Source of the DNA: Bin80 sp965116685
GTDB taxonomy: Bacteria; Bacteroidota; Rhodothermia; Rhodothermales; Bin80
Length of the DNA: 64,000 bases
Assembly (NCBI GenBank): GCA_965116685.1
Contig: OZ220707.1
Span: forward strand, 62,001-126,000
Direction: 5' to 3'
Each line of letters begins with the position of its first letter. The first letter of the stretch is position 1. The notes under the pieces were generated by a model. The model was not told where the DNA came from and did not search any database. It was given only the letters and a program-made list of their open reading frames with translations. Of this stretch, positions 7,125 through 16,928 are shown one piece after another. Position numbers and translations under genes: made by a program.

Positions 7125-8228
7125 TTAGATCAATAACAGGCCAAGCAGGGCGCCGCCTGCAACAAGCCAAACAGCATTCACCTTAAAGCGCAAGCTCGCA
7201 ACCGCAGCCAGTAAGAAGATCACAACAGGTGCCCAGCCAGTCAATACGCTGAGCCCCAGCCGTACCGTGACTACAAGCATCAGAGCAACTGCACTGACAT
7301 TGACTGCATCTAAAAATGACCCCATCAGAGCTGATTTACGCAGGCGGGGGATGAGTGGGTTTAGAATGCTGACGAACACAAATGATGGAAGAAAGATTGC
7401 AACGGTGGCAATCAATCCACCTTGCCAGCCGTCCAGGAATACGCCGATGAATGTAGCTGTGCTGAGTACGGGGCCAGGAGTAAACTGGCCGATCGCAATT
7501 GCATCCAGCAACTGTTGCTCAGTCAGCCAGCCGTAGGTCTGCACCAGACCACCCTCCAGGAATGCAATCAAGACGTAACCACTTCCGTAGAGAACCGAAC
7601 CAACCTTGAGAAAAAACCAGCCAAGCGTCCAGATACTATACTCCACCTTGGGGGTCTGCAAGAATCCAAGAAGGAAGGGGAGCACTGCACTAATGGTGGT
7701 CAGGCGGTGACGCCAAAAATAAAGACCACCAAGTCCCAATAGGCCTCCTGCTAACATGGCCAGAACCTCGTTGACACCAAGTAATAGTCCAATAGCCACC
7801 GCTGTACCAATTGGAACCAGTGACCAGGCTTTAACGGCAGATTTGCCCAAGCGCCAGAGAGCCCCCAGAATGATTGCCAGTACAGCCGGTTTGATGCCGC
7901 GAAGGAATGGCTCCACCTCAGGCACTGCACCATATTCGGCATACAGCCATCCGAGTGCACCCGTCATCAGTGCAGCGGGTAAGATGAAACAGAGACCAGC
8001 AACGACCATACCACCAAAACCACGCTGCTCATAGCCAACATGCATGGCCATTTCGGTTGAGTTTGGTCCGGGAATCAGGTTGGTCGCACCGACCAAGTCC
8101 AGGAAATGCTCTCTGGTGAGCCATTTGCGGCGGGTAACGACTTCATCATCCATCATCGCAATGACTGCAGCAGGACCACCGAATCCGATAAAACCCAGCT
8201 TGAGAAAAAGTCGTATCAGTTCATTCAT
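7125..8228 (-). CDS. chrA: ChrA-family chromate transporter, two-domain
   Basis: 367 residues with two CHR domains. The first has FGGPAAVIAMMDDEVV and NLIPGPNSTEMAMHVGY; the second has the matching KVGSVLYGSGYVLI and GQFTPGPVLSTATFIG. Some 10 or more hydrophobic segments mark it as an inner membrane protein. Family members export chromate, probably by anion-proton antiport, although many homologues have not been tested. It is convergent with etfA (48-nt gap) and divergent from the DCC gene; the two start codons are only 14 nt apart, so each promoter must lie inside the other gene's 5' end or the genes are read from distant sites. Confidence 0.87.
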   Translation of the reverse strand: MNELIRLFLKLGFIGFGGPAAVIAMMDDEVVTRRKWLTREHFLDLVGATNLIPGPNSTEMAMHVGYEQRGFGGMVVAGLCFILPAALMTGALGWLYAEYGAVPEVEPFLRGIKPAVLAIILGALWRLGKSAVKAWSLVPIGTAVAIGLLLGVNEVLAMLAGGLLGLGGLYFWRHRLTTISAVLPFLLGFLQTPKVEYSIWTLGWFFLKVGSVLYGSGYVLIAFLEGGLVQTYGWLTEQQLLDAIAIGQFTPGPVLSTATFIGVFLDGWQGGLIATVAIFLPSFVFVSILNPLIPRLRKSALMGSFLDAVNVSAVALMLVVTVRLGLSVLTGWAPVVIFLLAAVASLRFKVNAVWLVAGGALLGLLLI

Positions 8229-8242
8229 GAAGGTGTGATCTC

Positions 8243-8575
8243 ATGGCGAAAAAGATCGAACTGGGTTATGATGGTGAGTGTGAATTCTGTAATTACTCTG
8301 TAGACTGGCTCCGTAGACATGATCGTCATAACCGTCTATCGTTTAAGGAACTTCCATCTGGATCCTCATGCGTCACTTTAAGTGATGAGAAAGGAACATG
8401 GGAAGCATCTACTGCTGCTCTTCGCGCGCTGAAGCATCTGGGAGGTCGATGGAGCATGGTGGCACAGGTGCTCATGGTCATTCCAAGGCCCCTCCGTGAT
8501 TCAGCTTACCGAATGGTTGCAATTCGCCGACACCTCATTACTGATTCTGGAGCAACTCGAAATACCGCTGAATGA
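8243..8575 (+). CDS. DCC-family thiol-disulfide oxidoreductase-like protein (DUF393)
   Basis: 110 residues. The N-terminus YDGECEFCNYSVDWLRRHD is the DCC signature, with a CxxC pair at C13 and C16; STAALRALKHLGGRW and the IPRPLRDSAYRMVAIRRH tail complete the family pattern. DUF393 proteins are thioredoxin-fold like and are thought to act in thiol-disulfide exchange, but the role is poorly known. The start lies 14 nt from the divergent chrA start. The 3' end overlaps the convergent DUF4175 gene by 38 nt. Confidence 0.82.
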   Translation: MAKKIELGYDGECEFCNYSVDWLRRHDRHNRLSFKELPSGSSCVTLSDEKGTWEASTAALRALKHLGGRWSMVAQVLMVIPRPLRDSAYRMVAIRRHLITDSGATRNTAE

Positions 8576-11500
8576 GTTCCTGGTAATCTTTTGCGTACCC
8601 GCTTTCAAGTGCATTCATCAGTGCACGTTGCAGTTGGTCCTTGGTCATGTCTGGTTGTAGCGGTAGAGGACTCACATGTTCAGTCTCAGATCCTTGGCGA
8701 CCTTCGCGTTTCCGTTCGCGCCCCCTTTCTTGAAGGCTGCGTGATGCATCAAGAAGTCTGGTCAGGATCTGTTGCTGACGCTGCTGTGTTGGGTGATTGA
8801 CTTGACCGGACTGTAATTCCTGAATAGACTCTTCCATCTGCTGTGCGATACGTTCAAGGTCGCCCGCCAACTGACTGGCTATGTCACGCTCCTGTGCCAT
8901 CTCGGTCAGTTGGCGTCGCATCGCTTCCTGCTGTCCAGCGATCTGTTGCAGACGCTCCTGCATATCTGGAGTCAATCGCTCACCTGGCTGCCGCCCAAAA
9001 AGCTCCTCAAGTGCTTGATTTAATTGCTCCTGTTGTGCGGCCATCTGTTGGAGCTGCTGGATCATTTGCTCCATGGACATCCCACCACCACTACTTGACG
9101 AAGAATTCATGAGTTGATCAAGGAGGTCACTCAGAAGCAGAGCCAGATCATTCAGGTTGGTCATTGCATGTGCAGCATAGGACTCGGCGAAGTTACTATT
9201 GCGCTCGGTTAGTGCTTCTGTAGTGGCGGACATATGAAAAATTGCATTCCCGGCAAACTGTTGCACATTCCGTGACAACTGTGGCAAGCTGCGGCCTAAT
9301 GACTGAATCGAGTCAGCAACGACTGCACCACCTGTTTCAAGGATTGATTGCTCTTGTGCAAAATCACGTAATAATGGGCTTTCTTGTGTGGCGTTCGCAA
9401 TCTTTCGACGTAGTTCTTCCTGATCTTGGGACAACCTGAGAACATTACTCAAAATCAATTTGAGTGCCGCGAGATTAATCTGCATTTGTTGTCCTTGCAT
9501 CCCGCTCTGAATGTTCTGCAGATCCGATTGTAGCTGCTGCATGCTCTGACTCATCTGCTGCTGCCCCTGATTCGCCTGTTGCATCTGTCCAGACTGCATC
9601 TGCTGAGCATTTTGCTTCATATTCTCGGGCAGCTCCTTGGCTTGCGTTTGCTCGTTGAGCTGCTCCATTTGGCTCGTGGGAGCTTGCTGAAGCTCTTGCA
9701 TCCGGTCAGAGATTTCTTCCATCTTGTCCTCAAGGGCAGTCATCTCATCCGATGCCAGCAATTGCTCGTCGGATAGGGCTTCTGAATTCTCCTGAGCATC
9801 TTGGTCGCCGGTTTGCTCAGCAAGCCTCTCCTGTACCTGTTGTAGGTCTTCTGCTCGTCGGGCTGCTTCTTCGAGTTGTTGCTGCACTTGAAAATTTTTG
9901 AAGAGTTCCAATGTCCGCTCCATACGCTCTCGGAACATCTCTTCGTTGAACTCAAATTTTTCCAGTGATTCCTGCATCGCGGCAGGATCAAATTCGGAGA
10001 GTGCCTCTTGCAGTTCCTGCAATGCTTCCATGAGTTCTGGGGAACTGATCTCTTCGGTTACCTCCTGGAGTTCTTCAAATAGATCCAGTAATTCATTACT
10101 GACCAGATTGTGATCTTCCATTTGCTGCACAGCGTCGGCCATATTACTGGCAAGTTCATCTATCCGGTTTTGAAGCTCTTCCTGTGCCTGACGCAACCCA
10201 TCAAGGCTTTGGCGGTCATCCCAACTGGCATCCTGTTTTCTGCGCAGTTCATCCCTGAGCTCATCAAATTCCTCCCGCACCAATTCTGCTTCTTCTAAAA
10301 GCGATTCAAGTCCAGACTCGGTCTCATCCTGTGTAGCTTCAAGCGCTTCATATCGTTCAGTAATGGATGGAAGACGTAGCTCCTGGATCGTGCTTGAGTT
10401 CTTTTTGGGACCATTGTATCCATCATTATCCCAGATCGTTACGAAATAGCTGATTACATCCCCAGGGACAATATCAAGACCAGTTGTTAGATCCAGATCC
10501 CAGAGGTATTGAATTTCAGGGGTCATTGGAAGTGGGAGTTCCATTTCCTGGAAGGAATCCATCGTATCTCCAAAGCGACTCTCGGAATGGCGCCAGGAAA
10601 GGGTGAAACGTGAGAAACCAAAATCGTCCTGAACGCGAATGGTTAAAGGAACCAAAAGCTCAAAATCCATATCTGCCCGGGGATCTGGAGAGATGAGTTC
10701 AATGGAAGGGTAGCGGTCATACAGCGGGGTAATCGAATAGGTGATCGGGTCAAGATTACGGACACCACTGGAAGATTCAAGTAGTATACGGTAGCTGATT
10801 TCATCATGAACGGTGAGGGTTCCGGCCAAGTCGTTAAGAATGATCTCATCGCTATCCGAATCAAGCGAAAGCCAGCCTCGGGTACCAGGAATGCTGGATC
10901 GAATTTGGATATGTGCTGCAGTGCCCTGTAATGCGGTAATATTTCCTGTTCCGGGGGGCAATTCTTCGGCTGGAAGCTCTGAATAGGGTGGGGGATGCAG
11001 GGTGATTTGCAGGTTTCGAAGAACGGGTCGGTCGATGACGGTAACATCATACCAGTCGGATGTCACAGAACCGGATACTGCACGGTACCGAAATGGCAAA
11101 CGCAGATTGTTTTCCTGATGAAGAAAACGACCGAGTGAATCGACCTTGACATTCTGTGACCGTACGCGGGTTTCTCCAATTACACCTAGTTCAAAGGTAA
11201 CCATATCCGGCATCGTAACTCCCGATGCATGGGCAATCATCACCAGTGAATCTCCTTTAGTCACTTCGGTATTACCGGGTGTAACCGAGAGAGAGAATGG
11301 GGCGGGGCGCTCAAAGGTTGTACCGGGAGAGAACAGGCGGACGGAAGCGTCCCGGAATCCCTGCGGAGCTGCGAGAACCAGCATGGCGATCAGCCCAAGC
11401 GGGATCACTGTATATCGGCTCCAAGCGATGGGTTGATGCCAGTTGACTTTCTCAAGCAGTGGTAATTTGGATACTTCTGCATCAAGTGATTGCACGGCAT

Positions 11501-11894
11501 GATCAACCAAGGGCTGCGGAGCGGGGCTTGCATCTCCATTACACAGTTCAAGTAGGGACACCAACTGGTTTTGTAGAGCAGGTTGCTCCTGGGCCACCGT
11601 ACGCGCAATATTTTTGTACTGTGAACGGCGGATCCATCCGGTGATCCAAGGATGAATGACAAGCCGGAAAAGCAGGGCAGTCGCTGCAACAACCCAGGCC
11701 CAAAAAAATATGCTGCGCCAAGAGGTTGGCATCCAGAAACGCATTTCCACCATCAACAGCAGGGCGAGACCACTGGCAACAGCAATAACCAGCAGAACAA
11801 GGCCAATGGCCACGCGTTCGGTGATTAGACGATTCCAGCACGCTCGAAGCCGGCTCTGGATCCCATTCAGAATATATCTGGACTCATTGCTCAT
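8538..11894 (-). CDS. DUF4175-type membrane protein with long Gln/Glu-rich coiled coil
   Basis: 1118 residues. Two hydrophobic segments near the N-terminus (about 28-50 and 61-80) and one near 155-175 anchor it in the inner membrane. A beta-rich extracytoplasmic part follows to about residue 500. Residues 510-1100 are almost continuous coiled coil, very rich in Q, E and M (for example QMQSGQMQQANQGQQQMSQS), broken by a conserved segment at FAQEQSILETGGAVVADSIQ and a Ser/Gly linker. The architecture matches DUF4175 proteins of Bacteroidota, whose function is unknown. It is divergent from glgC (98-nt gap) and its 3' end overlaps the DCC gene. The Q-rich part is not a frameshift artefact: the frame is clean throughout. 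Confidence 0.82.
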   Translation of the reverse strand: MSNESRYILNGIQSRLRACWNRLITERVAIGLVLLVIAVASGLALLLMVEMRFWMPTSWRSIFFWAWVVAATALLFRLVIHPWITGWIRRSQYKNIARTVAQEQPALQNQLVSLLELCNGDASPAPQPLVDHAVQSLDAEVSKLPLLEKVNWHQPIAWSRYTVIPLGLIAMLVLAAPQGFRDASVRLFSPGTTFERPAPFSLSVTPGNTEVTKGDSLVMIAHASGVTMPDMVTFELGVIGETRVRSQNVKVDSLGRFLHQENNLRLPFRYRAVSGSVTSDWYDVTVIDRPVLRNLQITLHPPPYSELPAEELPPGTGNITALQGTAAHIQIRSSIPGTRGWLSLDSDSDEIILNDLAGTLTVHDEISYRILLESSSGVRNLDPITYSITPLYDRYPSIELISPDPRADMDFELLVPLTIRVQDDFGFSRFTLSWRHSESRFGDTMDSFQEMELPLPMTPEIQYLWDLDLTTGLDIVPGDVISYFVTIWDNDGYNGPKKNSSTIQELRLPSITERYEALEATQDETESGLESLLEEAELVREEFDELRDELRRKQDASWDDRQSLDGLRQAQEELQNRIDELASNMADAVQQMEDHNLVSNELLDLFEELQEVTEEISSPELMEALQELQEALSEFDPAAMQESLEKFEFNEEMFRERMERTLELFKNFQVQQQLEEAARRAEDLQQVQERLAEQTGDQDAQENSEALSDEQLLASDEMTALEDKMEEISDRMQELQQAPTSQMEQLNEQTQAKELPENMKQNAQQMQSGQMQQANQGQQQMSQSMQQLQSDLQNIQSGMQGQQMQINLAALKLILSNVLRLSQDQEELRRKIANATQESPLLRDFAQEQSILETGGAVVADSIQSLGRSLPQLSRNVQQFAGNAIFHMSATTEALTERNSNFAESYAAHAMTNLNDLALLLSDLLDQLMNSSSSSGGGMSMEQMIQQLQQMAAQQEQLNQALEELFGRQPGERLTPDMQERLQQIAGQQEAMRRQLTEMAQERDIASQLAGDLERIAQQMEESIQELQSGQVNHPTQQRQQQILTRLLDASRSLQERGRERKREGRQGSETEHVSPLPLQPDMTKDQLQRALMNALESGYAKDYQELIQRYFELLQNQ

Positions 11895-11992
11895 CAGGGT
11901 AGTTTACCAAGCATCATTCTAGCGGTTTCGCAGTCATTCATATTAATTCATCGCAGTATAGTCCTATCTTTCTATGAATCACCTCAATTCAA

Positions 11993-13255
11993 ATGACTGA
12001 TTGTATTGCCATTATCCTCGGCGGTGGAGCGGGATCGCGTCTATTTCCACTCACGTTTCTTCGCTCAAAGCCTGCGGTGCCGCTTGCCGGCAAGTACCGG
12101 CTGATTGACGTTCCAGTCTCCAACTGCATTAATTCCAACATCAACAAGATCTTTGTTCTGACACAATTCAATTCTGCCAGTTTGAATCGTCATCTTGCTC
12201 ATACCTACCGGTTCGATAATTATCGGCGGGGCTTTGTTACGGTCATGGCTGCTGAGCAGACACAGCGTTCAGCAAACTGGTTTCAGGGGACCGCGGATGC
12301 CGTACGTCAATGTATCCCTCACGTTTCAATTTACCGCCAGAAATATGTGCTGATTCTATCAGGAGATCAACTCTATTCGATGGATTATCGAAAGATTATT
12401 GATCACCATGCAGCCAATGATGCGGCAGTCACTGTCGCGACGATTCCAGTTACGGCAGAAGAGGCCTCTGGTTTTGGTATTCTCAAAACCGATGAACATC
12501 AGGAGATCACCGAGTTCTATGAAAAGCCCGAGGACCTCACCGGAAAGTCAAGTATGGTTAGTGAATCGATGGAGGCTGCTGGACGTGTATATCTGGCATC
12601 CATGGGTATTTATGTGTTCAACAGCGAACTTCTCTTCAAGGCACTTGATCAACATCCGAATGACCATGATTTTGGGAAGCAGATTATTCCCCGAGCGATT
12701 GATAAAGTAAAGGTGGTCAGTTATCCGTTCGAAGGATACTGGAGTGATATTGGTACGATCCGCTCCTACTATGATGCCAGCCTGATGCTAACGGACCCTC
12801 TACCGGGATTCAATATCTACGATACAAACAAGAGATTGTACACAAATGCACGGATGCTCCCACCTGCAAAAATGTCAGGGGCTAAATTCACGGACAGTCT
12901 TGTATCCGAGGGAAGTGTAATTGGTGATAGTTCCATCACCAGATCTGTGATCGGAATCCGCTCACGCATTGGCAACCATACGACAATCCGTGACTCAGTT
13001 CTGCTGGGTGCGGACTATTATCCGTTGCATGGATTGGCATCCAGCGACCGTACTGAAGGTCCGGAACAGCCCGGCGTAGGAGATCACACATTTATTGAGG
13101 GCACCATCGTAGACAAGAATGTGCGTATTGGCAATAAGTGCATCATACGCAACAAGGAAAGCGTACAAGAGCACGATGGGGATAGTTTTTATATCCGGGA
13201 TGGAGTCGTCGTGATTCCGAAGAATGCCACAATTCCAGATGAAACCGTGATCTGA
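11993..13255 (+). CDS. glgC: glucose-1-phosphate adenylyltransferase
   Basis: 420 residues. The N-terminal nucleotidyltransferase motif ILGGGAGSRLFPLT is at residues 8-21, followed by RSKPAVPLAGKYRLID (K26). WFQGTADAVRQ, the GDQLYSMDY loop, FGILKTDE, EFYEKP and YWSDIGTI are all in place, and the C-terminal third has left-handed beta-helix hexapeptides. The enzyme makes ADP-glucose from ATP and glucose-1-phosphate, the committed step of glycogen synthesis. No glgA or glgB is in the window. Its stop overlaps the start of the next gene by one base (TGATG), implying coupling. Confidence 0.95.
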   Translation: MTDCIAIILGGGAGSRLFPLTFLRSKPAVPLAGKYRLIDVPVSNCINSNINKIFVLTQFNSASLNRHLAHTYRFDNYRRGFVTVMAAEQTQRSANWFQGTADAVRQCIPHVSIYRQKYVLILSGDQLYSMDYRKIIDHHAANDAAVTVATIPVTAEEASGFGILKTDEHQEITEFYEKPEDLTGKSSMVSESMEAAGRVYLASMGIYVFNSELLFKALDQHPNDHDFGKQIIPRAIDKVKVVSYPFEGYWSDIGTIRSYYDASLMLTDPLPGFNIYDTNKRLYTNARMLPPAKMSGAKFTDSLVSEGSVIGDSSITRSVIGIRSRIGNHTTIRDSVLLGADYYPLHGLASSDRTEGPEQPGVGDHTFIEGTIVDKNVRIGNKCIIRNKESVQEHDGDSFYIRDGVVVIPKNATIPDETVI

Positions 13256-13824
13256 TGCAATTGGCCGAGAGCAGATACTGGTGGACTCCACCGTTGATTG
13301 GGCTTTTGATTTTAACAGGATGTCGAACCTATGGCAGCAGCGCTGATGATCAGATTGCTGCGAGCGTGCTCACGGCTGCTCAGCAGATAGCCGCCGAGGC
13401 TTCAATGATCGAAGTTGAATTAGCGATGCTGACGGAGGCCGCAGCAATTTATCCTGAATTAATTCCTTTCAGTGAGCGTATGCAGGCCATCGTAGATGGG
13501 TACATGGAGATGAAAGAGAAGCAGAAGAAACTGGCAGAGGAGGTCATTTCTATTCAGGACAATTTCGTTACGAACTGGGTTGGCCAGGATCGCTACAGAG
13601 CATTACATCGTGCACTTGGCACAATCATCAGCGAAAGAGAATTGAAGCAGCATCAAATAAATTTGGTTGTTCAAGATCTAGGAAGGCATCTTGGGGTTAC
13701 AGCAGAGAGGCAGCCAGCCGAGGAAGGTCGCTTACAAATTCGGCCCCATCATTACAACCGGTCATGGTCAGTTACAGAACTCCAGGATCTATTGGCCGAT
13801 ATAGAATCGGAACCCACTGAATAG
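13255..13824 (+). CDS. small lipoprotein of unknown function
   Basis: 189 residues. The N-terminus has a hydrophobic run ending in the lipobox LTGC, with the acylated cysteine at residue 23. The remainder is helical, rich in Ala, Glu and Gln, with a likely coiled coil around residues 70-130 (GYMEMKEKQKKLAEEVISIQ). No family was recognised. It is joined to glgC by a TGATG overlap and followed 40 nt later by a TonB-dependent receptor, so co-transcription with either is possible. Probably a membrane-anchored periplasmic protein. Confidence 0.7.
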   Translation: MQLAESRYWWTPPLIGLLILTGCRTYGSSADDQIAASVLTAAQQIAAEASMIEVELAMLTEAAAIYPELIPFSERMQAIVDGYMEMKEKQKKLAEEVISIQDNFVTNWVGQDRYRALHRALGTIISERELKQHQINLVVQDLGRHLGVTAERQPAEEGRLQIRPHHYNRSWSVTELQDLLADIESEPTE

Positions 13825-13864
13825 TACCCTTGAATCGGGCTACAGGTTGATCACTCATGGACAT

Positions 13865-15844
13865 ATGATCCTGAGGATACTCTTTTTTTTGTGTGTAGCC
13901 GGAACAGCGCAGGCTCAAGTGCCGACGGATTCACTCATCCACTATGAGCTAGGAGATATTGTTGTACGCTCATCAGGGGATTTTCCTGATATATCGTCCA
14001 TATCCACCATGCAGCAGGTTCGTCTGGCAGGGATTGCCCAAGCGGATGCGGCTTCCATTAACCCTGTCCTCCGGCAGATTCCATCGGCACATCTTCAGAC
14101 GAACTCCAGGGGAGAATCGCTTATCTATTTGCGGGGGGCGGGCGAGCGGCAGGTGAGTTTATTTTTTGATGGAGCCTTGCTCAATATTCCCTGGGATAAT
14201 CGAATAGATCTAAGCCTGATCCCCTCAGAGGTGGTAGGAGAAATTTCGATTGCCAAAGGTGTCCCATCCGTTCTTTATGGAGCGAATGTTCTCGGCGGGG
14301 CGATCAGTATGACCTCCAGGCAGCTTCGTAATCCAGGGAGTTTTTCACAGGTATCAGGGATTCTGGGTTCGTATGGTTCACAGCAGGCCCGGATGACCTG
14401 GCTTCGCCGTACGGAACACTTCCAGTCCACGGTTTTTGTGGGAATCTCGGATCAAGACGGCTTTCGTCTTCCACGAAAGGCTGATCTGCCATACAGCCAA
14501 GACTCGAATGACCTTCGAACCAATACCGACCGCCAGATGCGATCCGTATTCGGGCAATTCTCTTTCAATGTTGCGGGGGAGGGGAGTATTGGAGTTTCAT
14601 TCTTGCGTTTTGATGGCAAGAAGGGAATCGCGCCAGAAGGGCATCTGGATCCACGAAACGCAAACGTGCGCTACTGGCGATATCCAGACTGGGGCACGAA
14701 TATGGCGATCCTCAGCAGTAAATTCCCTTTTCTGGACGGAACCTTGCGCGGTACAGCATGGCTCGGCAGATTTGGCCAAACTATCGCACAGTACTCTGAT
14801 AAATCCTACTCCGAACAGCTGGAAACCCAGATCGATAAGGATGATACGTACGGTGCACGACTCACGTATTTACGTGATTTTTCGGACTCTGGATCACTCC
14901 GGGCGGCGGTCAATCTTCTTTCATCAAGCCATAAACAGGAAGATCTTGAAACGCAGGGATCATCGCTGTACAGAGTTTTTTCGCAGCGCATTCTCAGTAA
15001 TGGGATTGAGTATACTAGGTCTGGCCTAGTGAATGTGATGGTTGGTGCAAGTATGGATGTTCTCGCAACTCCCAAGACAGGCGATAAGCCTGACCGCGGT
15101 CCGCAGACAGGGCTGGGGATAACCATGGGGCTATCCCATGAATTCCATTCCGGTGTAAGGATCAGGGGGATAGTCGGACGCAAGACGCGTTTTCCAACCA
15201 TGCGGGAGTTATTTGGAGAGGCTCTGGGGCGTTTCCTTGTCAATCCGGAACTAAAGCCTGAATCTTCTCTTCTCACCGAGGCAGCGATTGAGTTTGAGCG
15301 CGGTGAAACCACCGCGGAGGCCATTGCCTTCTTTAACCGGACCTACAATACGATTGGCCAGGAGATGGTGTTGCTTGAAGGGGAAACCAGGGCAAGGCGC
15401 CAGCGAGTCAATCTTGAAGGGAGCCGCGTATTCGGGCTCGAGGCCACCGTCACTTCCAGAATGATCCCAAGCCTGCTGCTCAGTTGTAGTCTGACGGGAA
15501 TGCGCGCTCGTGAACTTAGTCCGAATGGGACTCAGCCGCTTGTGGAAAAGCCATCCTGGATTGGAGGATGCAATGTGAATTATCGACTTGGGGTAGGGAT
15601 TTCGGTCGTATTAGAGAGTTCCTATTCCGGCCAAGCGTATGGATTGGGAGAAGAGAATGATCTGATTGCACTTCCGAATTCGCTGGTAATGAATTCTCGT
15701 GTTGCATGGCTGATTCTCTACGGGGAGTATTCGGCGGAACTATTCGCAAGAGTAAACAATCTCACCGATGAGGTCGTCCTACCCCAGTTGGGGCTTCCGG
15801 GGCCGGGTAGGGCCTTACACGCTGGCCTTCAAGTGACGTTTTGA
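13865..15844 (+). CDS. TonB-dependent outer membrane receptor
   Basis: 659 residues from the ATG at 13865, where MILRILFFLCVAGTAQAQ is a normal signal peptide; a TTG 18 nt upstream is also in frame. The plug domain follows (INPVLRQIPSAHLQTNSRGE, IYLRGAGERQVSLFFDGALL, GVPSVLYGANVLGGAISM), then a beta-barrel with alternating residues. It ends in GLQVTF, an aromatic terminus suited to BAM insertion. The N-terminal regular TonB box is not obvious. It imports a scarce nutrient such as a metal chelate, vitamin or glycan; nothing near it identifies the substrate. Confidence 0.88.
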   Translation: MILRILFFLCVAGTAQAQVPTDSLIHYELGDIVVRSSGDFPDISSISTMQQVRLAGIAQADAASINPVLRQIPSAHLQTNSRGESLIYLRGAGERQVSLFFDGALLNIPWDNRIDLSLIPSEVVGEISIAKGVPSVLYGANVLGGAISMTSRQLRNPGSFSQVSGILGSYGSQQARMTWLRRTEHFQSTVFVGISDQDGFRLPRKADLPYSQDSNDLRTNTDRQMRSVFGQFSFNVAGEGSIGVSFLRFDGKKGIAPEGHLDPRNANVRYWRYPDWGTNMAILSSKFPFLDGTLRGTAWLGRFGQTIAQYSDKSYSEQLETQIDKDDTYGARLTYLRDFSDSGSLRAAVNLLSSSHKQEDLETQGSSLYRVFSQRILSNGIEYTRSGLVNVMVGASMDVLATPKTGDKPDRGPQTGLGITMGLSHEFHSGVRIRGIVGRKTRFPTMRELFGEALGRFLVNPELKPESSLLTEAAIEFERGETTAEAIAFFNRTYNTIGQEMVLLEGETRARRQRVNLEGSRVFGLEATVTSRMIPSLLLSCSLTGMRARELSPNGTQPLVEKPSWIGGCNVNYRLGVGISVVLESSYSGQAYGLGEENDLIALPNSLVMNSRVAWLILYGEYSAELFARVNNLTDEVVLPQLGLPGPGRALHAGLQVTF

Positions 15845-15969
15845 GAGCGACTGGATCGTGAGGCAGGTTCTCCCAGGTTACGTCAGAGGTTGGGTAAAGA
15901 ATGTTAGCAGATCGGATGTGAATATTTCAGTAATTCGCTGTCTCGACTTGAATGGTAAGGTTGAGGAGC

Positions 15970-16887
15970 TTATTGGTTGTTATGTGCAGATTGAATACGA
16001 CGGAGGATTTCGATTACTAAGTTTTGTGCCTCAGCTATTTGATTGGCTGTCATGTGCGACTCACGGAGTAAAGTTTTTTGAGCAAGTGCTAATTGGTGTC
16101 CTTCCGTGGCAGCAATACTTAACCACGCATAGGCTCTTACGTTGAAATAATTGCAATCACTGCAATGCTTGTAATCATCCCCATCATTTGGGAATTGCCG
16201 TTTACTCAGATACTTCATTCCCAAGGAATAATGATCACTGGCATCTCCCTGCTCGGCCATTAATTCATACCATTTCATTGCCTCTTGCTCGTTTTTCGGA
16301 ACTCCCTTTCCATCGTCATACATATTTCCAAGGCTGCGTTGAGCTGTGGTGTCTCCCTGCCCCGCTGCTCGTCGATACCATTTCATTGCTTCCTGGTAGT
16401 TCTCCGGTACGCCAAGGCCATTTTCGTACATAATTCCAAGATTCTTTTGTGCTCTGGCGTGTCCTTGCTCAGCGGTGAGTTTCCACCATCTCAAAGCTTC
16501 CTGATAGTTTTTCGGCCCTCCCTCTCCGTTGTAGTACATATATCCAAGGCTGCCTTGGGCGTGCCCTTGCTCAGCTGCGAGTCGAAACCATTTCAAAGCC
16601 TCCAGATAGTTTCGCGAAACCCCCTTCGCGTTGTAGTACATTCCTCCAAGGTTGTATTGTGCATCGGCGAGTCCTTGCTCAGCTGCAAGTAAGAACCATT
16701 TCAATGCCATTTTATGGTTCTCCTTAATTCCGTGACCATTTGCATAAGCAACTCCTAGCTGCCATTGGGCCTCAACATTGCCTGACTCTGCTGCCTGATA
16801 TAATTGATCAATATCCTGTGCTGCGATATAGCCGGAATTCCCTGACGCTAGAAGTATCAAAGAGAAAAGAAAAAGTAAGAATCTCAT
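15970..16887 (-). CDS. secreted Sel1-repeat protein
   Basis: 305 residues from the ATG at 16887, chosen because MRFLLFLFSLILLASGNSG is a clean signal peptide. Six or so Sel1 (TPR-like) repeats follow, each of the form ALKWFxLAAEQGxAxAQYNLGxMYxxGxGVxxNYQE. One repeat (around AEQGHAQGSLGYMYY) is two residues short, a small internal deletion that should not break the frame. Sel1 arrays form curved helical scaffolds for protein binding, often in the periplasm. Convergent with the TonB receptor upstream; downstream of the monooxygenase gene by 41 nt, same strand. Confidence 0.87.
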   Translation of the reverse strand: MRFLLFLFSLILLASGNSGYIAAQDIDQLYQAAESGNVEAQWQLGVAYANGHGIKENHKMALKWFLLAAEQGLADAQYNLGGMYYNAKGVSRNYLEALKWFRLAAEQGHAQGSLGYMYYNGEGGPKNYQEALRWWKLTAEQGHARAQKNLGIMYENGLGVPENYQEAMKWYRRAAGQGDTTAQRSLGNMYDDGKGVPKNEQEAMKWYELMAEQGDASDHYSLGMKYLSKRQFPNDGDDYKHCSDCNYFNVRAYAWLSIAATEGHQLALAQKTLLRESHMTANQIAEAQNLVIEILRRIQSAHNNQ

Positions 16888-16928
16888 GGTGGTACATACT
16901 TGGTTCAGAGATACTGTTACGGATTCGT

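Noticed and set aside
14436..15029. 197-codon plus-strand frame inside the first TonB receptor
   Set aside because: Same strand but another frame of a receptor with a clear plug and barrel; the alternative product looks like shadow translation.
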